DNA of 64,000 nucleotides from Neocallimastix lanati (nom. inval.). Its lineage: Eukaryota > Neocallimastigomycota > Neocallimastigomycetes > Neocallimastigales > Neocallimastigaceae. This document shows positions 25,120-38,800 of this stretch, in pieces. The stretch covers positions 623,693-687,692 of the forward strand of contig JACVTC010000101.1 of NCBI GenBank assembly GCA_016946835.1, in the 5' to 3' direction. The notes under the pieces were generated by a model that was given only the letters and a program-made list of their open reading frames with translations, did not search any database and was not told where the DNA came from. Positions within the stretch are counted from its first letter, which is position 1. Every line of letters begins with the position of its first letter. The translations under genes and the position numbers were made by a program.

Positions 25120-25865
25120 AATCTTATTATTTATTATTTATTATTTATTAATAAATACTCTTTTTATTTATTATTTATTATTTATTAATACTTTTTTTTA
25201 TTATTTATTATTTATTAATAAATTTTTTATTATTTATTATTTATTATTTATTAATAAATACTCTTTTTATTATTTATTATTTAATTATTTATTAATAAAT
25301 ACTCTTTTTATTATTTATTATTTATTATTTATTAATAAATACTCTTTTTATTATTTATTATTTATTATTTATTAATAAATACTCTTTATTATTTATTAAT
25401 AAATACTCTTTTTATTATTAATTATTTAATTATTTATTAATAAATACTCTTTTTATTATTTATTATTTATTATTTATTAATAAATACTCTTTTTATTATT
25501 TATTAATAAATACTCTTTTTATTATTTATTATTTAATTATTTATTAGTAAATACTCTTTTTATTATTTATTATTTAATTATTTATTAATAAATACTCTTT
25601 TTATTATTAATTATTTATTATTTATTATTTATTAATAAATACTCTTTTTATTATTTATTAATAAATACTCTTTTTATTATTAATTATTTATTATTTATTA
25701 TTTATTAATAAATACTCTTTTTTATTATTTATTATTTATTATTTATAATTTATTATTTATTATTAAATATTCTTTTTATTATTTATTATTTATTATTTAT
25801 TAATAAGTACTTTTTTATTATTATTTATTATTTATTATTTATTATTCAATTATTTATTGATTCAT
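25120..25865. repeat. TTATTAATAAATACTCTTTT satellite
   Basis: More than a dozen copies of a unit built from TTATTTATTATT plus TAATAAATACTCTTTTTATT, with unit lengths of about 30-50 bp. The same unit occurs near 19.0 kb and, in variant form, at 19.7 kb. Confidence 0.9.
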
Positions 25866-26670
25866 TTACTTATTTATTTAATTTTATTGATCACATATTA
25901 TTTAATTAGTTCATATATTGTTTAATTTTATTGATCTAATATTATTTAATTATTAATTTATTCATTGAAAATTCCATTAATTTATTCCTGATAAAGATTT
26001 ATTTATTTATTTATTTATTAATAATTATATTTTAAATGATTTAATTAATAAATTATGAATTTATTCTAAATATATGAAGACGTTTAATTTAATTTAATTT
26101 AATATAAATGATTTCGGTCATGACAACTTTAAAATGAAATTTTAAAATCTTTAAATTTTAAAAATTTAGCATTTAAAATTTGAAAGTTGATGAGATACAA
26201 AAGTAATACGAATGTAATCTAATGTAATACATTAATATGACATTACATTAAGAGAGAGAAACTAAGAAAAAAAAAAAAAAAGAGAAAAGAGAGAGAGAGA
26301 GAAGGAGTGATAATAAAATAATGTTAAATATTAAATATAAATATAAAAATATATTATTTTTATTTTTTAATTCGTTAATTTTTTAATTCTTTAATTTTTA
26401 ATTTTTTATTTTTATTTTATTATTTTATTATTTTATTTTTTAAAATGAACAAGTGTTAATTGTAATTAACAATAACAAAAAAAAAAAAAAAAATTTAAAA
26501 ATTTATTAATTTTTTATTTATCTTTATTTTATATTTTATATTTTTTTTTACATATCTATTTTATTTTATTTTATTTTATTTATGTAATTTTATTCCATTT
26601 ATGTAATTTTATTTTTTATTTTATATTTTACTTTTATTTTTTTTTTTTATTTTTCTTTTATTTTTATATT

Positions 26671-26748
26671 TTATTTCTCCCCCATAAATTAAATGATGAT
26701 GATGTTGTATGTCCTAATTTGATAAAGAAATTGGAAATAAATCAATAA
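26671..26748 (+). other. Short coding-like island ending in TAA
   Basis: One plus-strand frame reads HKLNDDDVVCPNLIKKLEIN followed by Q and a stop at 26746-26748. No clear acceptor precedes it. It may be a relic exon or chance. Confidence 0.15.
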
Positions 26749-27370
26749 TTTAAAAAAAAATAAAAAAAAAAAACTCTTTAAAAAAAAAATATAGTTTTAT
26801 TATTTTTTTTTTTTATTTTTCTTTCTTATTAACATGCAATTATAAAATAAAAATAGAATAGAATAAAAATAAATTTTTATATTTATTTTCATTTTTTTAT
26901 TTCATTAAATAATATATATATATATTTATAAAAAGATAAATTCAATTCTTATCTTTTACCTTGATGAAGAAAGAATTTATATATATATATATATATATTT
27001 TTATATGAATTTTTTTTATAGGAACCACCAAAAAAAAAAAATCGTAATTTTAAATATTTAAAGTTTTTTTATTATTTTTTTTTTTTGTGTGAGAATAAAC
27101 GATCTACATGGACTCTCCCTATCTTTTATTTTTATTTTAATTTTTATTGATTTATTTATACAAAAGATCTACCTCCTATTTATTATTAATGATTATTATT
27201 ATGTATTTATTCCCTTACTCTAATCATAAATAAATGAACTAAAGTTTTTTTTTTATTTTATTTTATTTTCATTGGTTACAGTAGGATAAAAAGTCAAAAT
27301 GAATGAAAATGACGGAAGGACATGGAATCAATAAAATTAAATAAATAGAATATAAAATTAAATAGAATAG

Positions 27371-27605
27371 AATAAAATGAAATACGATAATAAAAAGTAT
27401 TTATTAATAGAATAAAATGAAATACGATAATAAAAAGTATTTATTAATAGAATAAAATGAAATACGATAATAAAAAGTATTTATTAATAGAATAAAATGA
27501 AATACGATAATAAAAAGTATTTATTAATAGAATAAAATGAAATACGATAATAAAAAGTATTTATTAATAGAATAAAATGAAATACGATAATAAAAAAGAT
27601 TTATT
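27371..27605. repeat. Six-copy 40-bp minisatellite
   Basis: Copies repeat at exactly 40 bp, with AATACGATAA starting at 27381, 27421, 27461, 27501, 27541 and 27581. The first five are identical as far as I can read. The last has one extra A and diverges. There are no spacers, so it is not a CRISPR-like array. Confidence 0.95.
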
Positions 27606-29882
27606 AAAATAATTATATATTTTGGTTATCCTATAAAACTTAAAACAATCCTTAAAAAAAATATATATATATATGTTTAATTGAACTTTAATAAAAATTT
27701 AAGATAATTAAAATTATTAAAAAAAAAAAAAAAAAAAGATTTTTAAACCAACCAAAAAAATTGTCAAGATTTATAAAAATTTAATTTTAAACTTTATGAT
27801 AAAGTAATAAAAAATTATTTATATATATATATATATAATAAGGAAAAAAAAAGGAAAGAATGAAAAAGTTTAAAAATTCTCATACAAATTCTAAAATAAA
27901 ATATCATAAAATATCAATAAAAATAAAATATTTTTATAGAGTATATTTTATTTCTTTATATTTCCATCGATCTAAATAAATAAAAAGGAATGAATGAATA
28001 AATGAATTCAATAAAACTTATTATATTTAATTTTTTTTTTATTTTACTTTTTTTTTTTTTTCACTTTTATTCAAATTTATATTATAATTTAAAAAATTAA
28101 AAAAAAAAAAAAAAAAGAAAGGCATCATTAAACATAATTTTTTTTTTGTTTAAAAACAGAATTGATGAATCCTTCTTTATTTTTCTTTCTTACTTACTTT
28201 CTTTCTTATTTTGCTTTACTTATTTTTATCTACTTATTTAAATAGTTTATGGATTTATAGATTAATATATCCAATTTATAGATACTATATAAAGTCTATT
28301 TTTTTTTTATTTTTTTTTTTTTACTTATTTTTTTTAATCTATCATAAGATTAAAATTATTATTATGGTGTATTTCATTCTTTTTCTACCGTCCCCCTTCA
28401 AAAAAAAAAAAAAATTAAAATTAAATTATAAAATTAAAAATTAAAAATTAATAAAAACAAAAAGTCAAAAGTTTTATTTTTTGATTTATTATATTTTTTT
28501 TTTATTTATTATATTTTTTTTTCATTTATTATTTTTTTTTTTATTTATTATTTTTTTTTTATTTTTTTTTATTTATTATTTTTTTCTATTTATTATTTTT
28601 TTTAAATAATATATACTATAATATATATATATAAGAAATGAAAACAAAAAAAAATTGATTTATTATTATTTTTCTTTTTTTTTTTTTTTTTTTTTTTAAA
28701 CTTATGATCCATTTTAGGAAATCCATTAAATTCAGGTCATAGAATGATATTAAAATTATAATAAGATCTTTTTTAAAAAAAAAAAAAAAAAATTAGAATT
28801 TTTTTTTTTTTGATATACTCTACTCTACTATACTCTTCTATAAATGTTGAAATGATAAAAATGAAAATAGTAAATCGTAATAATAATAATAATATTAAAA
28901 CTTTGTAATTCACTATAAAACATAAAATATATCTAAATATATAACTATATATAACTATTTTAAAGTTTTTTTTTTTTTTTTTTTTTTTAATTATTACTAA
29001 TAATATTAAATAAATAAAAAATTAAATAAATAAAAAATTAAATAAATGAAAAGTGATATTTAAAAAACTTTTTTTTTTTCTTCATCTTTTTACTTATTTT
29101 TACTATTTAAATCCAAATAAATTAATTAATGCTATATATAAAAAAAAGGAATCTATTAAAATTCTTTAATTATTTTTTTTTTTTTAATTTTATTTAATTT
29201 TATTTTATTTATAAAATTTTGAATAATATATTTATATATATTTATTTATTTTATATTTAGCCATTTCCTTTTTTCATCCTTTAAAAAATAATAAGTTTAG
29301 TATATAAAAAAAAAATATTTAAAAAAAGAATTTTCAAAATATTAAATAGATAAATAAATAGATAAATAAATAAATAAATTTTTTATTTTTTTTTTTTTTT
29401 TAATTTAAGTAAAGTTTAATTAAATTAAAATTTTAAATTTTAAAAAAAAATTATTTATTTATTTATTTTTTTTAAAGTTTTGGTCTGATGCCAAATAAAG
29501 ATAAAAAAAAAAAAAGATTTAAGAATAAAAGAAAAAATATAAAAAATAATATTGTATCATATATTAATATATACAAGATTCTTATTATTGATTTTATTAT
29601 TTTATTTGATTATTATTATCATTATTAATATTATTATTTTGTTTTAATTATAATAATTATAATAATAATAATAATAATAAAAATAATAATAATAATAATT
29701 ATGTACAGAGTTTTCATATATATATATATATATATTTTTTTTTTAATTCCAAAAAACTTTAATTCCAATTTAAAAAATGAAAATAAATTTAGAAATAAAA
29801 ATAAAAGAATTAGTATATAAAGTATTTAGGTTTTACTTTTCATCCTATTTTATTTACATATTATTAATTATTCCTATCCTAC

Positions 29883-29883
<1 letters not shown>

Positions 29884-29945
<62 letters not shown>

Positions 29946-29994
29946 GTTATTATTATTATTGTTATTATTATTATTATTATTGTTATTATTATTA

Positions 29995-30058
<64 letters not shown>

Positions 30059-30066
30059 TATTATTA

Positions 30067-30107
<41 letters not shown>

Positions 30108-30122
30108 ATTAATTCTATTCGA

Positions 30123-30207
<85 letters not shown>
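29884..30207. repeat. (TTA)n microsatellite
   Basis: About 320 bp of TTA/ATT triplets with scattered TTG variants and a short interruption near 30103-30127. It yields long poly-Asn, poly-Leu, poly-Ile and poly-Tyr frames in all readings, none of which is a gene. Confidence 0.95.
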
Positions 30208-30208
<1 letters not shown>

Positions 30209-31050
30209 TTAAAAACAATTGTCTTATAGATTAAAAAAAAAGTTTAAATAAAAATAAAATTATTTAATAATATTTTAAAAAAAAAATTTAATATATATTT
30301 ATATATTTTATATATATATTATATATGCCGTTTTTGATTATTTATTCAATTTATAGTTTTTTTTTGACTTTTTCTCATGATCTTCTCTAAAACTTTTTTT
30401 TTTTTTTTTTTTTTTTGGTTTTTATTTTATTTTATATTGATATATATAAAAAAAATTAATATATATATATATAATATATATATAATAATATGTAAATTAT
30501 TATATTTAGTCATTTTATAAATTTATACTTTTCATTTATTAGACGTTATATCTCAATACTTATTATTGATTCAATTCAATTTTTTTATTCTTAATTTTTA
30601 TAAATGTTAAAAAAAAATAAAAAAAAAAAAAAAAAAAGATAATAAAAAAATATTAATAGAAATAAAGAGAAAAGGAATAGTCATGTAATAAAAAAAAAAA
30701 GTATTGTTAAGTAGAATAGAACAGAATAGATGGAAATTGGAATAGAGAGGAGGAGAAGAGAATAATATGCTATCTTTATTTTTTTTTTTTTTTTTGTTTT
30801 TTTTTTCATTCTTATTTTTAATTTTTTTTTTTATTAAAAAAAACATTTATTCGATAATTCAAAAAATAATTAAAGTGTATAATAAATAATTAATAATAAA
30901 AAGTAAATAAAAGAAGTATTAATTAATTAATTAATAATAAAATAAAAAAATTAAAATGAATTAAAGAAATAATAAATATAAAAATTAAATAAATAAATTA
31001 AATAATAATTAAATAAATAAATTGAATAAATAATTTTAAGAATAATTACA

Positions 31051-31084
31051 ACAAATGGTTTTTAATTAATTAAAAACCATTTGT
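31051..31084. repeat. Perfect 34-bp palindrome
   Basis: ACAAATGGTTTTTAATT is followed immediately by its exact reverse complement, with no loop. Its mixed sequence stands out from the AT repeats around it. It could form a cruciform, be a footprint of a lost element, or be a binding site. Confidence 0.9.
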
Positions 31085-31205
31085 ATGATGTATATATGAT
31101 AAATATTAATTAATACTAATAACATAATGACAATGATAATAGTAAATATAGTAATATTAATATTTCTAATAATATTTAATATTATTCAGTTAATTAATAT
31201 TTTTA

Positions 31206-31238
<33 letters not shown>

Positions 31239-32691
31239 GATATTTATTTATTATTATATATTTATTAAATATTAATCTCTATATAATTTATTACATAATA
31301 ATTTCTATAGAAGGATTGTTTATCTTTTTTTTTTTTTTTTTTTTTTTAAAAAAATTTTTTTTAATAGTTTTTTAAAACTTTATTTTAAATTAAAGTTTTT
31401 TTTATTTTTTTTTGAACTTGGACCTTGCTTTTCAGTATGACTATACCATATACCATAGAATTAATCTTTTTTTTTTTTTATTTTTTTTTTATTTTTATTT
31501 TTTTATTATTTTATTTTTTTAAAAAAAAATATCTATCCTTCCTTCCTTCCTTCCTTATATTTATTTATTATACACAATATATATATAAATATTGTATATA
31601 TACCAACTCTTCATTACCTATAAATACATACACCCATATAAAACTTTAAAAAAAAATAAATAATTAAATAAATAATAAAATTTATCTATTAAATAATTGA
31701 AAAAAAAAAAGTTAACCCATATCACCTATGAGAATATAATAATATAATAATAAAAATAAATAAAAACTTTAAAAAAAAATTATATATATATATATATATT
31801 TTTTTTTCTTTTTTTTTTTTTTTTTTGTATGTTTTTTTATCCCTTTTTTAAAAAATGATTACTATTATTATTATTATTATTATAAATAAATATCTTAATT
31901 GTTATTACTATTTTTGTTTTTTTATTAATATTTTTATTATTATTATTTCTACTATTATTATTTCTACTACAACTATGACTCTTATTACTATTATAACTTT
32001 TATTATTACTATTATTATTTGTTTCAATTTACATTATTAATATTGTTTTTATTATAACATAATTTATTATTCCATTGTTTTATTTATTTATGTAATATAT
32101 TTCAAGGTATCTATTTATCTTATCTAAAATTTAAACTTTAATTCCATCATCTTCTATAATAATAAAAAGTCTAAAAATAATTACAATAATAATAATAATT
32201 TTATTTAATTCTTTTTTTTTTTTTAAAAAAAAAAAATTATAATTTTTAGAATTTTATTTTTATAAAAAAAAAAAAATTCTTTAAACTCTATTAATACTTT
32301 TTACTAATATTATTATTTTTGCTACTACTTTTTTATTAGTGTATTTATTTTTATACCATGGTATCATTTATAATAATTATCCATTATTATTTTTAAATAT
32401 CTTTTTTTTTTTGTTGTTGTATGTTGTTATTTATTATATGTTATTATATATATATATTTTTTTTTTTATTATGACTTTATTTTATTATATAAAAAAATTT
32501 TTTTTTTATTTTTGAATTTAATTATTTATATTGATATGGATATGGATAGATAGTTCCTTGGAATGGAACCTATAAAAATGAAAAGTTATGAAAGCATAAA
32601 TAGATAAATAGATAAAAAGAAAAAATTAAAATATAAAAAATTAATAATAAAACAAAGAAATAAATTTTTTTTTATATCCATATCTATATCA

Positions 32692-32739
<48 letters not shown>

Positions 32740-33092
32740 TTTAGGAAAAATAAATTAGTCAAAATAGAAATGAATCCTTCTTGGAAATCTTTTTTAAAAA
32801 AAAAAAGTTTTTTTTTTTCTTTTATTATTATTTGTATTTTCTTATTTAAATTTTTTATTATCATTATTATTATCATTATTATTAGTAATATAATTAATAA
32901 ATTATAAGATTTTAATTTTTATTTTTACTTCATATATATATTTTTAAATATATAATTTATATTTTTCCTTTTTTTTTTTTTTTTTTTAAAATTTGTTTTT
33001 ATAGAATTTCATGATGACCTAATTATATTAACATATTTACATATATATTTATTTATATATTTTATATTTATTTTTATATATAATATCTTTTA

Positions 33093-33130
<38 letters not shown>

Positions 33131-33892
33131 GTTTGTGTGTGTGTTCATGTTTTTTCTTGTTTTTGATTTAATTTTTAACCAACCCAACCGAATCATCTAA
33201 AAATTTTTAAAAAAAAAAAATATATTTAAAAATTTAAAAATTTAAAAAAATTCAAAAAAAAAAATTTTATTAAATAATTTTTATAAATAAAATTTTTAAT
33301 TTTTTTTTTTTTTTTTTTTTATTTTATTATTTTTATTTTATTTTATTTTTTTTTTTTGTTTTTTTTTTTTGTTTTTTGTTTTTTTGTTAATTTTCGTTAA
33401 TATTTAGTTAATTAAGTTAGGAATAAATCGAATTTTTTTTTTTATTTTATTAATTAATTAATTATCTTTTGGGATATTTGATGGTTATTTTTTTTTTTTT
33501 TTTTTTATTTTTATTTTAAACATTTTATTTATTTATTTATTTATTTATTTTAAAAATAATGTTTTTAATAAGTGTATCATTACACAATTCTTTCCTATCA
33601 ACCTAATTTTATTAATAAAATTTTGGAAAAAAATTATTTCAGTAAAAAATTTAAAATTTAATTTCTAAATAAATAAATAAATAAAAATAGATAAATAAAT
33701 AAAAATAGATAAATAAATAATTTAAATAATAAATAATTTAAATAAATAAATAAATAAGTAAATAATTTAAATAAATAAATAAATAATTTAAATAAGTAAA
33801 TAAGTAAATAAATAAATAATTTAAATAAATAAATAAATAAGTAATTTAAATAAATAAATAAATAAATAATTTAAATAAATAATTTTTTATTT

Positions 33893-33967
33893 TCAACCAG
33901 TGATCTGTCATCTCTCTCCCATAAAGTAATCAATAGAGAAAGTGGACTCTTCATTTTAAATAAATAA
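33893..33967 (+). other. Short coding-like island ending in TAA
   Basis: The frame reads STSDLSSLSHKVINRESGLF followed by ILNK and a TAA at 33965-33967. It has the highest GC and amino-acid diversity of the islands in this region. It may be a terminal exon or relic. The CAG at 33898-33900 is a possible acceptor but would drop the first residues. Confidence 0.25.
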
Positions 33968-34285
33968 TTTTGATAATCTTAAAATTAAAATTAAAATATA
34001 ATATAAAAAATAAAAATAAAAATAAAATAAGATAAAACATAATGAAAAAAAGATTAAAGCATAATGAATTAAAAATGAAATGAAATAAAATTAAAATAAA
34101 ATGAAAATATAATGAAATGAAAATATAATGAAATGAAAATATAATGAAATGAAAATAAAAATAAAATAAAATGAAATAAGATTAAGAAAAAAAAAAAAAA
34201 AAAAAAAAAAAAACTACTAAATAAAAATTTATTAAAAATTTTTTATATAAAAATATATATATATATATAAATAAAAATATAAAGT

Positions 34286-34333
34286 AGGAAGACAGAGATG
34301 TATATTGGAAAACTAAATTTACCTTTTAGTTAA
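34286..34333 (+). other. Short coding-like island ending in TAA
   Basis: The frame reads RKTEMYIGKLNLPFS and then a stop. It is only 15 codons. I list it because it lies 320 bp downstream of another island on the same strand. Confidence 0.12.
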
Positions 34334-35391
34334 TTATTATTTTTTAAATTCAAGTTTTTTTTTTTAAATATCAATATATATAAAGAGGGAAAAGATGATA
34401 ATTTTTTTTAAAATATATATATTATATATATATAGATAAAAAATAAAAATAAAATAAAATAAAATAAAATCATCGAATAGATAAATTATTAAAACACTAT
34501 TTTGTATTTTGCTATAAGCTATTATATATATGAAATAAAAACTATAATATTCATTAAATAAAAAATTGAAACAAAAAAAAAAAAAACAATAAAGAATATA
34601 TTATAAAAAAAAAAATAAATATTAATATATAAAATAAAAATTATATATTAATTTTAATATGATATTAGACTACGTTAAACCTATTTTAAATAAAATGATA
34701 AAAATTAAAATAAAAAAAAGGTTTTTTTTTTTTTATAATTAAATATTATGAATTTATTGAAAGAAGCAATATAATAATAACAAAAAATAAAATATAAAAA
34801 TATAAAAAAAACTTTAAAATTTATTATTGTTTTTATTATTCTTATTATTACAATAATTATATTTATATATTTTTAAAATTTGTAAAAATAAAAAAAAAAA
34901 AAAGTATCCATTGGATTAAATATATTCAATATATATTTATATATATCGAATGAATGAATAAAATGAAAGATAAAGATAACTTAATATCCAAATTATAGTA
35001 AATATAATAGGAAAATTTAATATAAACTTCTAAATATGAAATAAACTTTAAAAAAAAAAAAAAATAAAATAATAATAATAAAGTATTTTATAAAATCATA
35101 TATATTAAATATTTATTTATTTATTTATTTTTTTTATTAGTTATTTTTTATTAACTACTTTTTTTTATGATTTTTTATATTTCATTTTTTTTTTGTAATA
35201 ATTAAAAGTTCATTATTTAAAAATGTTCATAGAGACTTTATAAGTTTAAAATTTATTATTTTATTTATTTATTTATTTGAGGTATTAATTTTTTTATTTT
35301 TTTTTTATTTTTTTTTTTTTTATTTTAATTTTTTTTTAATATAAGCTTATTAAAAATAATATTAAAAAAAAATTTTTTTTTTAATTATAAA

Positions 35392-35440
<49 letters not shown>

Positions 35441-35563
35441 TGTTAAACTAACATCATATTTACTTTAATATAAGCTTATTTGATATAACTTTAAAAAAAA
35501 AAGAAGAGAAAAAAAAAAGTTTTTTTTTTTTTTTTTTTTTAGAGTTCATATGTATATATATAT

Positions 35564-35807
35564 TTTTAAATTTATTTTTGTTTTTAATTAATCACTTTTA
35601 TTTATTTTATTAAGTTCTTATATTTTCAATTATAAAAAATATTATTATTTTTATATCAATACATTTACATAATACAATCATATTTTTGTACTAGCTCATT
35701 ATTATAATATATATAAGCCTCAAATATTTAGTTAACATATACAATATTTATTTTAAATATATTTTAACTTAATAATTAATAAACTATAATAAACTTTATT
35801 TTTAACA
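35564..35807 (-). repeat. E1 3' LTR (244 bp)
   Basis: On the minus strand it starts TGTTAAAAATAAAG and ends AAATTTAAAA. It therefore has the usual TG start but not the usual CA end. The boundary is set by the target duplication and by the primer-binding site next to the other copy. Confidence 0.92.
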
Positions 35808-35818
35808 CTCCTCCTAAA
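35808..35818 (-). other. E1 polypurine tract
   Basis: Minus strand TTTAGGAGGAG lies directly against the TG of the 3' LTR, as expected for the plus-strand primer. Confidence 0.8.
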
Positions 35819-35835
35819 GTTTAGTTCTGGTTTAT

Positions 35836-38800
35836 TTAGAATTTCTCTAATATAGATTCCCTGAATTTATTCATTAGGTTCGTATTTAAGTACTTCGTAA
35901 AACCGTCAGCTAAATTATCCATGGACTTAACATACTTTAATTTGATTCTATTTTCCTTAACTAATTCTCTTATATGGTGATATTTTATGTCTATGTGCCT
36001 TGATTTAGGATTTATAGTTTCGTTTTCGCAATTGTAGATAGCAGCTTTGTTATCAACATTAACAATAATATAATTTTGCTTTAAATTTAATTCTTTTTAG
36101 TATATTTTCATACCATAGACAGTGTCTTGCGCATTCATCAATAGCATAATATTCACTTTCAGCTGTTGTGGATACTGCTACAGACTTTTGCAACTTCGAA
36201 TACCATGTTGTAGGGGTAGAATCAAACAAAATTACGTAACCTGTAGTTGACCTCCTGGTCTCCTTATCTCCTCCGAAGTCAGAATCGACATAAGCTCTTA
36301 AGAGTTCATTTTTGCATCTTTTCTATATCTTAAGCCATAGTTTGGCTTTCCTTTCAAGTACCTAAATATCTTTATTACATTTAACCAGTCTTCGTAAGTA
36401 GGATCCTTTGACTTACGTGATGCCTTGTTTACGGCAAAAAAATAATGTCGGGTCTGGTACAGAGTCCAAGGTATAAAAGTGACCCTATAGCTTGCTGATA
36501 TCTTGTGATGTTAAATTTTTTCTCTCTCAACTTTTCATTTTCCTCTGGTATCCTGTTTGAAGATATCTTATATTTATTTATATCATATTTATCAAGTATA
36601 TTTTCAACATACCTCTTTTGTTGTAATAAATAACCGTCCTTCTCTTTTTCGAATTTAATACCTATAATAGTATTTACATTTCCGATATCTGTAATGTTGA
36701 AATATTTCTTTAACAAATTTTTAGTATTGTTTATTTCATGTTCATTACCTGTTAGTAATATGTCATCAACATAAACGGTTAAAATACATGTTAATTTATT
36801 TTGGTTATTTTTCTTGATATAGGATACATGGCTCACTCATTAAACGATGAAATCCTATTTCTTTTAATTTCTTATCAAGGGTATTGTTCCATAAACGTCC
36901 AGACTGTTTGAGTCCGTAGAGGGCCTTTTTGAGTTTCCAGTAGCCTTTTTTTATATGATACTCAGCACCTTCAGGTATCTCCATATACACTTCTTCATCT
37001 AATTCAGCATTTAAGTAAGCTGATTTTATATCAATTTGGTAGATGTTGAATCCATTTATCACTGCTAATGCCGTCATTGTCCTTAAGGAATCATACTTTA
37101 AAGTAGGCGAATAAAGTATTGTTGTAATCCACACCTTGTTTTTGGGTGAAACCTCTAGCCACTAATCTGGCCTTTCTTTTATTTATGGAGTTGTCTGAAT
37201 TGTATTTATATCTAAAAACCCACTTAGGAGTTACAATATTATAATTTTTTGGTACTTTACTTACCACTTCATATACATTTAAATTTTTCATACTGTCTAA
37301 TTCGTCCTTTACTGCTTTGAACCATTCCTTTTTATCAACTTTAGTGTATATATCTTTATAATCATATGGCTCACATAATTTCTCGTTCACTGATAATAGC
37401 GAATATACATTGTTATTTTTATTGGTAGATAATGTGTAATTATCGTTTAATATATCGTTTATATTAAAAGATTTTATTTTCTTATTATTATAATTGTTAT
37501 TATTTTGTTCATCTGATTCCTTATATTTTCTTTTTATTTTTATGATTTTATATTTTTTATTATTTATGTTTATATCATTTGTTTCATTTACATTCGTATT
37601 ATTTGTGTTTTGTTTATTTGAATTTAATTCCGTTCTTTCAATTTGTTCATTTGGACTTTTATTTAATTCAACATTTCTTTTGTTAATTATACTTTGTTGG
37701 TTTGAATTTACATTAAATTCAATATTTCTCTTATTGTTATCGATATTAATTTCATTGTTTACATTGTTTACATTGTTTACATTATTATTAATATTGCTAT
37801 TATTATTTCCAATTATTTTATTTTCGTTTTTATTTAAATTTAAATTATTTAAATTATTATAATTATTATTTATATTTTCATTTCTGATGTTTACATTATT
37901 TGAATTGTTTTGATTTAATTTGTTTATATTGTTTAAATTATCTTGGTTATTATTTAAATTACTTTGATTTTTGTTTTACACTTTTATCATTTAAAATTTT
38001 TAAATTTGAATTTAAATTTGAATTTAAATTATTACTTTGATTATTTACATTAACGTTAATGTTTTTTTCACCATTGTCAATGTTGGTAGTGTTATTATTT
38101 AAATTATTATTTTTTAAATTATTATAATTTAAATCATTGTTACTTACTTGATATGGTCGATTTAAATTATCAAATTGAACATTTTTATAATTGTTTAAAT
38201 TATTTAAATTATTATAATTAATATTATTTAAATTATTATTTTCATAATTACCGTAGTAAAATTGACCATTATGTTCGTTTAAGAAATTATTATAATTTTC
38301 ATTTTGAATGTAATTATTTTTATTTATGTAATTTAAATTTGGATTTTGAAAATTTTGAAATGGGTAATTTAAATTATTTATAAAAGGTAAATGGTCACTT
38401 GGGTAATTATAAATTTTGTAATTTAAATTATTTGGATATAAAATGTTATATGGATTAATTGTATTGGTTGGTTGATTCAAAAATTTATTTTGATCCATAT
38501 TGTAATTAATTTCATTATTAATTTCTTTGTGTACACTTATTGATTCATTAATTTTTGTGTTATCCAAATTATTATTTAATTTATTATTTTCTGTGTTACC
38601 TATGTTTTCTTCATTTTCTTCTTCTTTATTATAATCACTGTTTAATTTCATTTGTTCTTCCTCTTCTTCTTCATCCATAACTCTATTAAAATAAAATGTT
38701 TCTGGTGTAGAAGGAGGGGCTGAAGCATTACCTGGAACATCTTCGAAAAATTCTACAGTTCTTGCTAAAACTATCTTGTTATTAGTAGTATCATAAATTA

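Larger units (their letters stand above)
16080..35563. other. Gene-poor simple-sequence region of about 19.5 kb
   Basis: The first hundred bases are presumably the 5' UTR and promoter of the minus-strand GATA gene. Beyond that the region is almost entirely homopolymers, TTTA/TAAA and TTATTTA arrays, TA runs and (TTA)n. No open frame has recognisable protein character over more than about 45 codons. I saw no tRNA or rRNA. The arrays and short coding-like islands are listed separately. Confidence 0.7.

Noticed and set aside
27371-27605. Possible CRISPR array
   Set aside because: The 40-bp units are directly adjacent with no unique spacers, in a eukaryotic genome.
29777-30234. Poly-Asn, poly-Leu and poly-Tyr open frames
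   Set aside because: All frames of one (TTA)n microsatellite are open. No non-repeat coding sequence adjoins.
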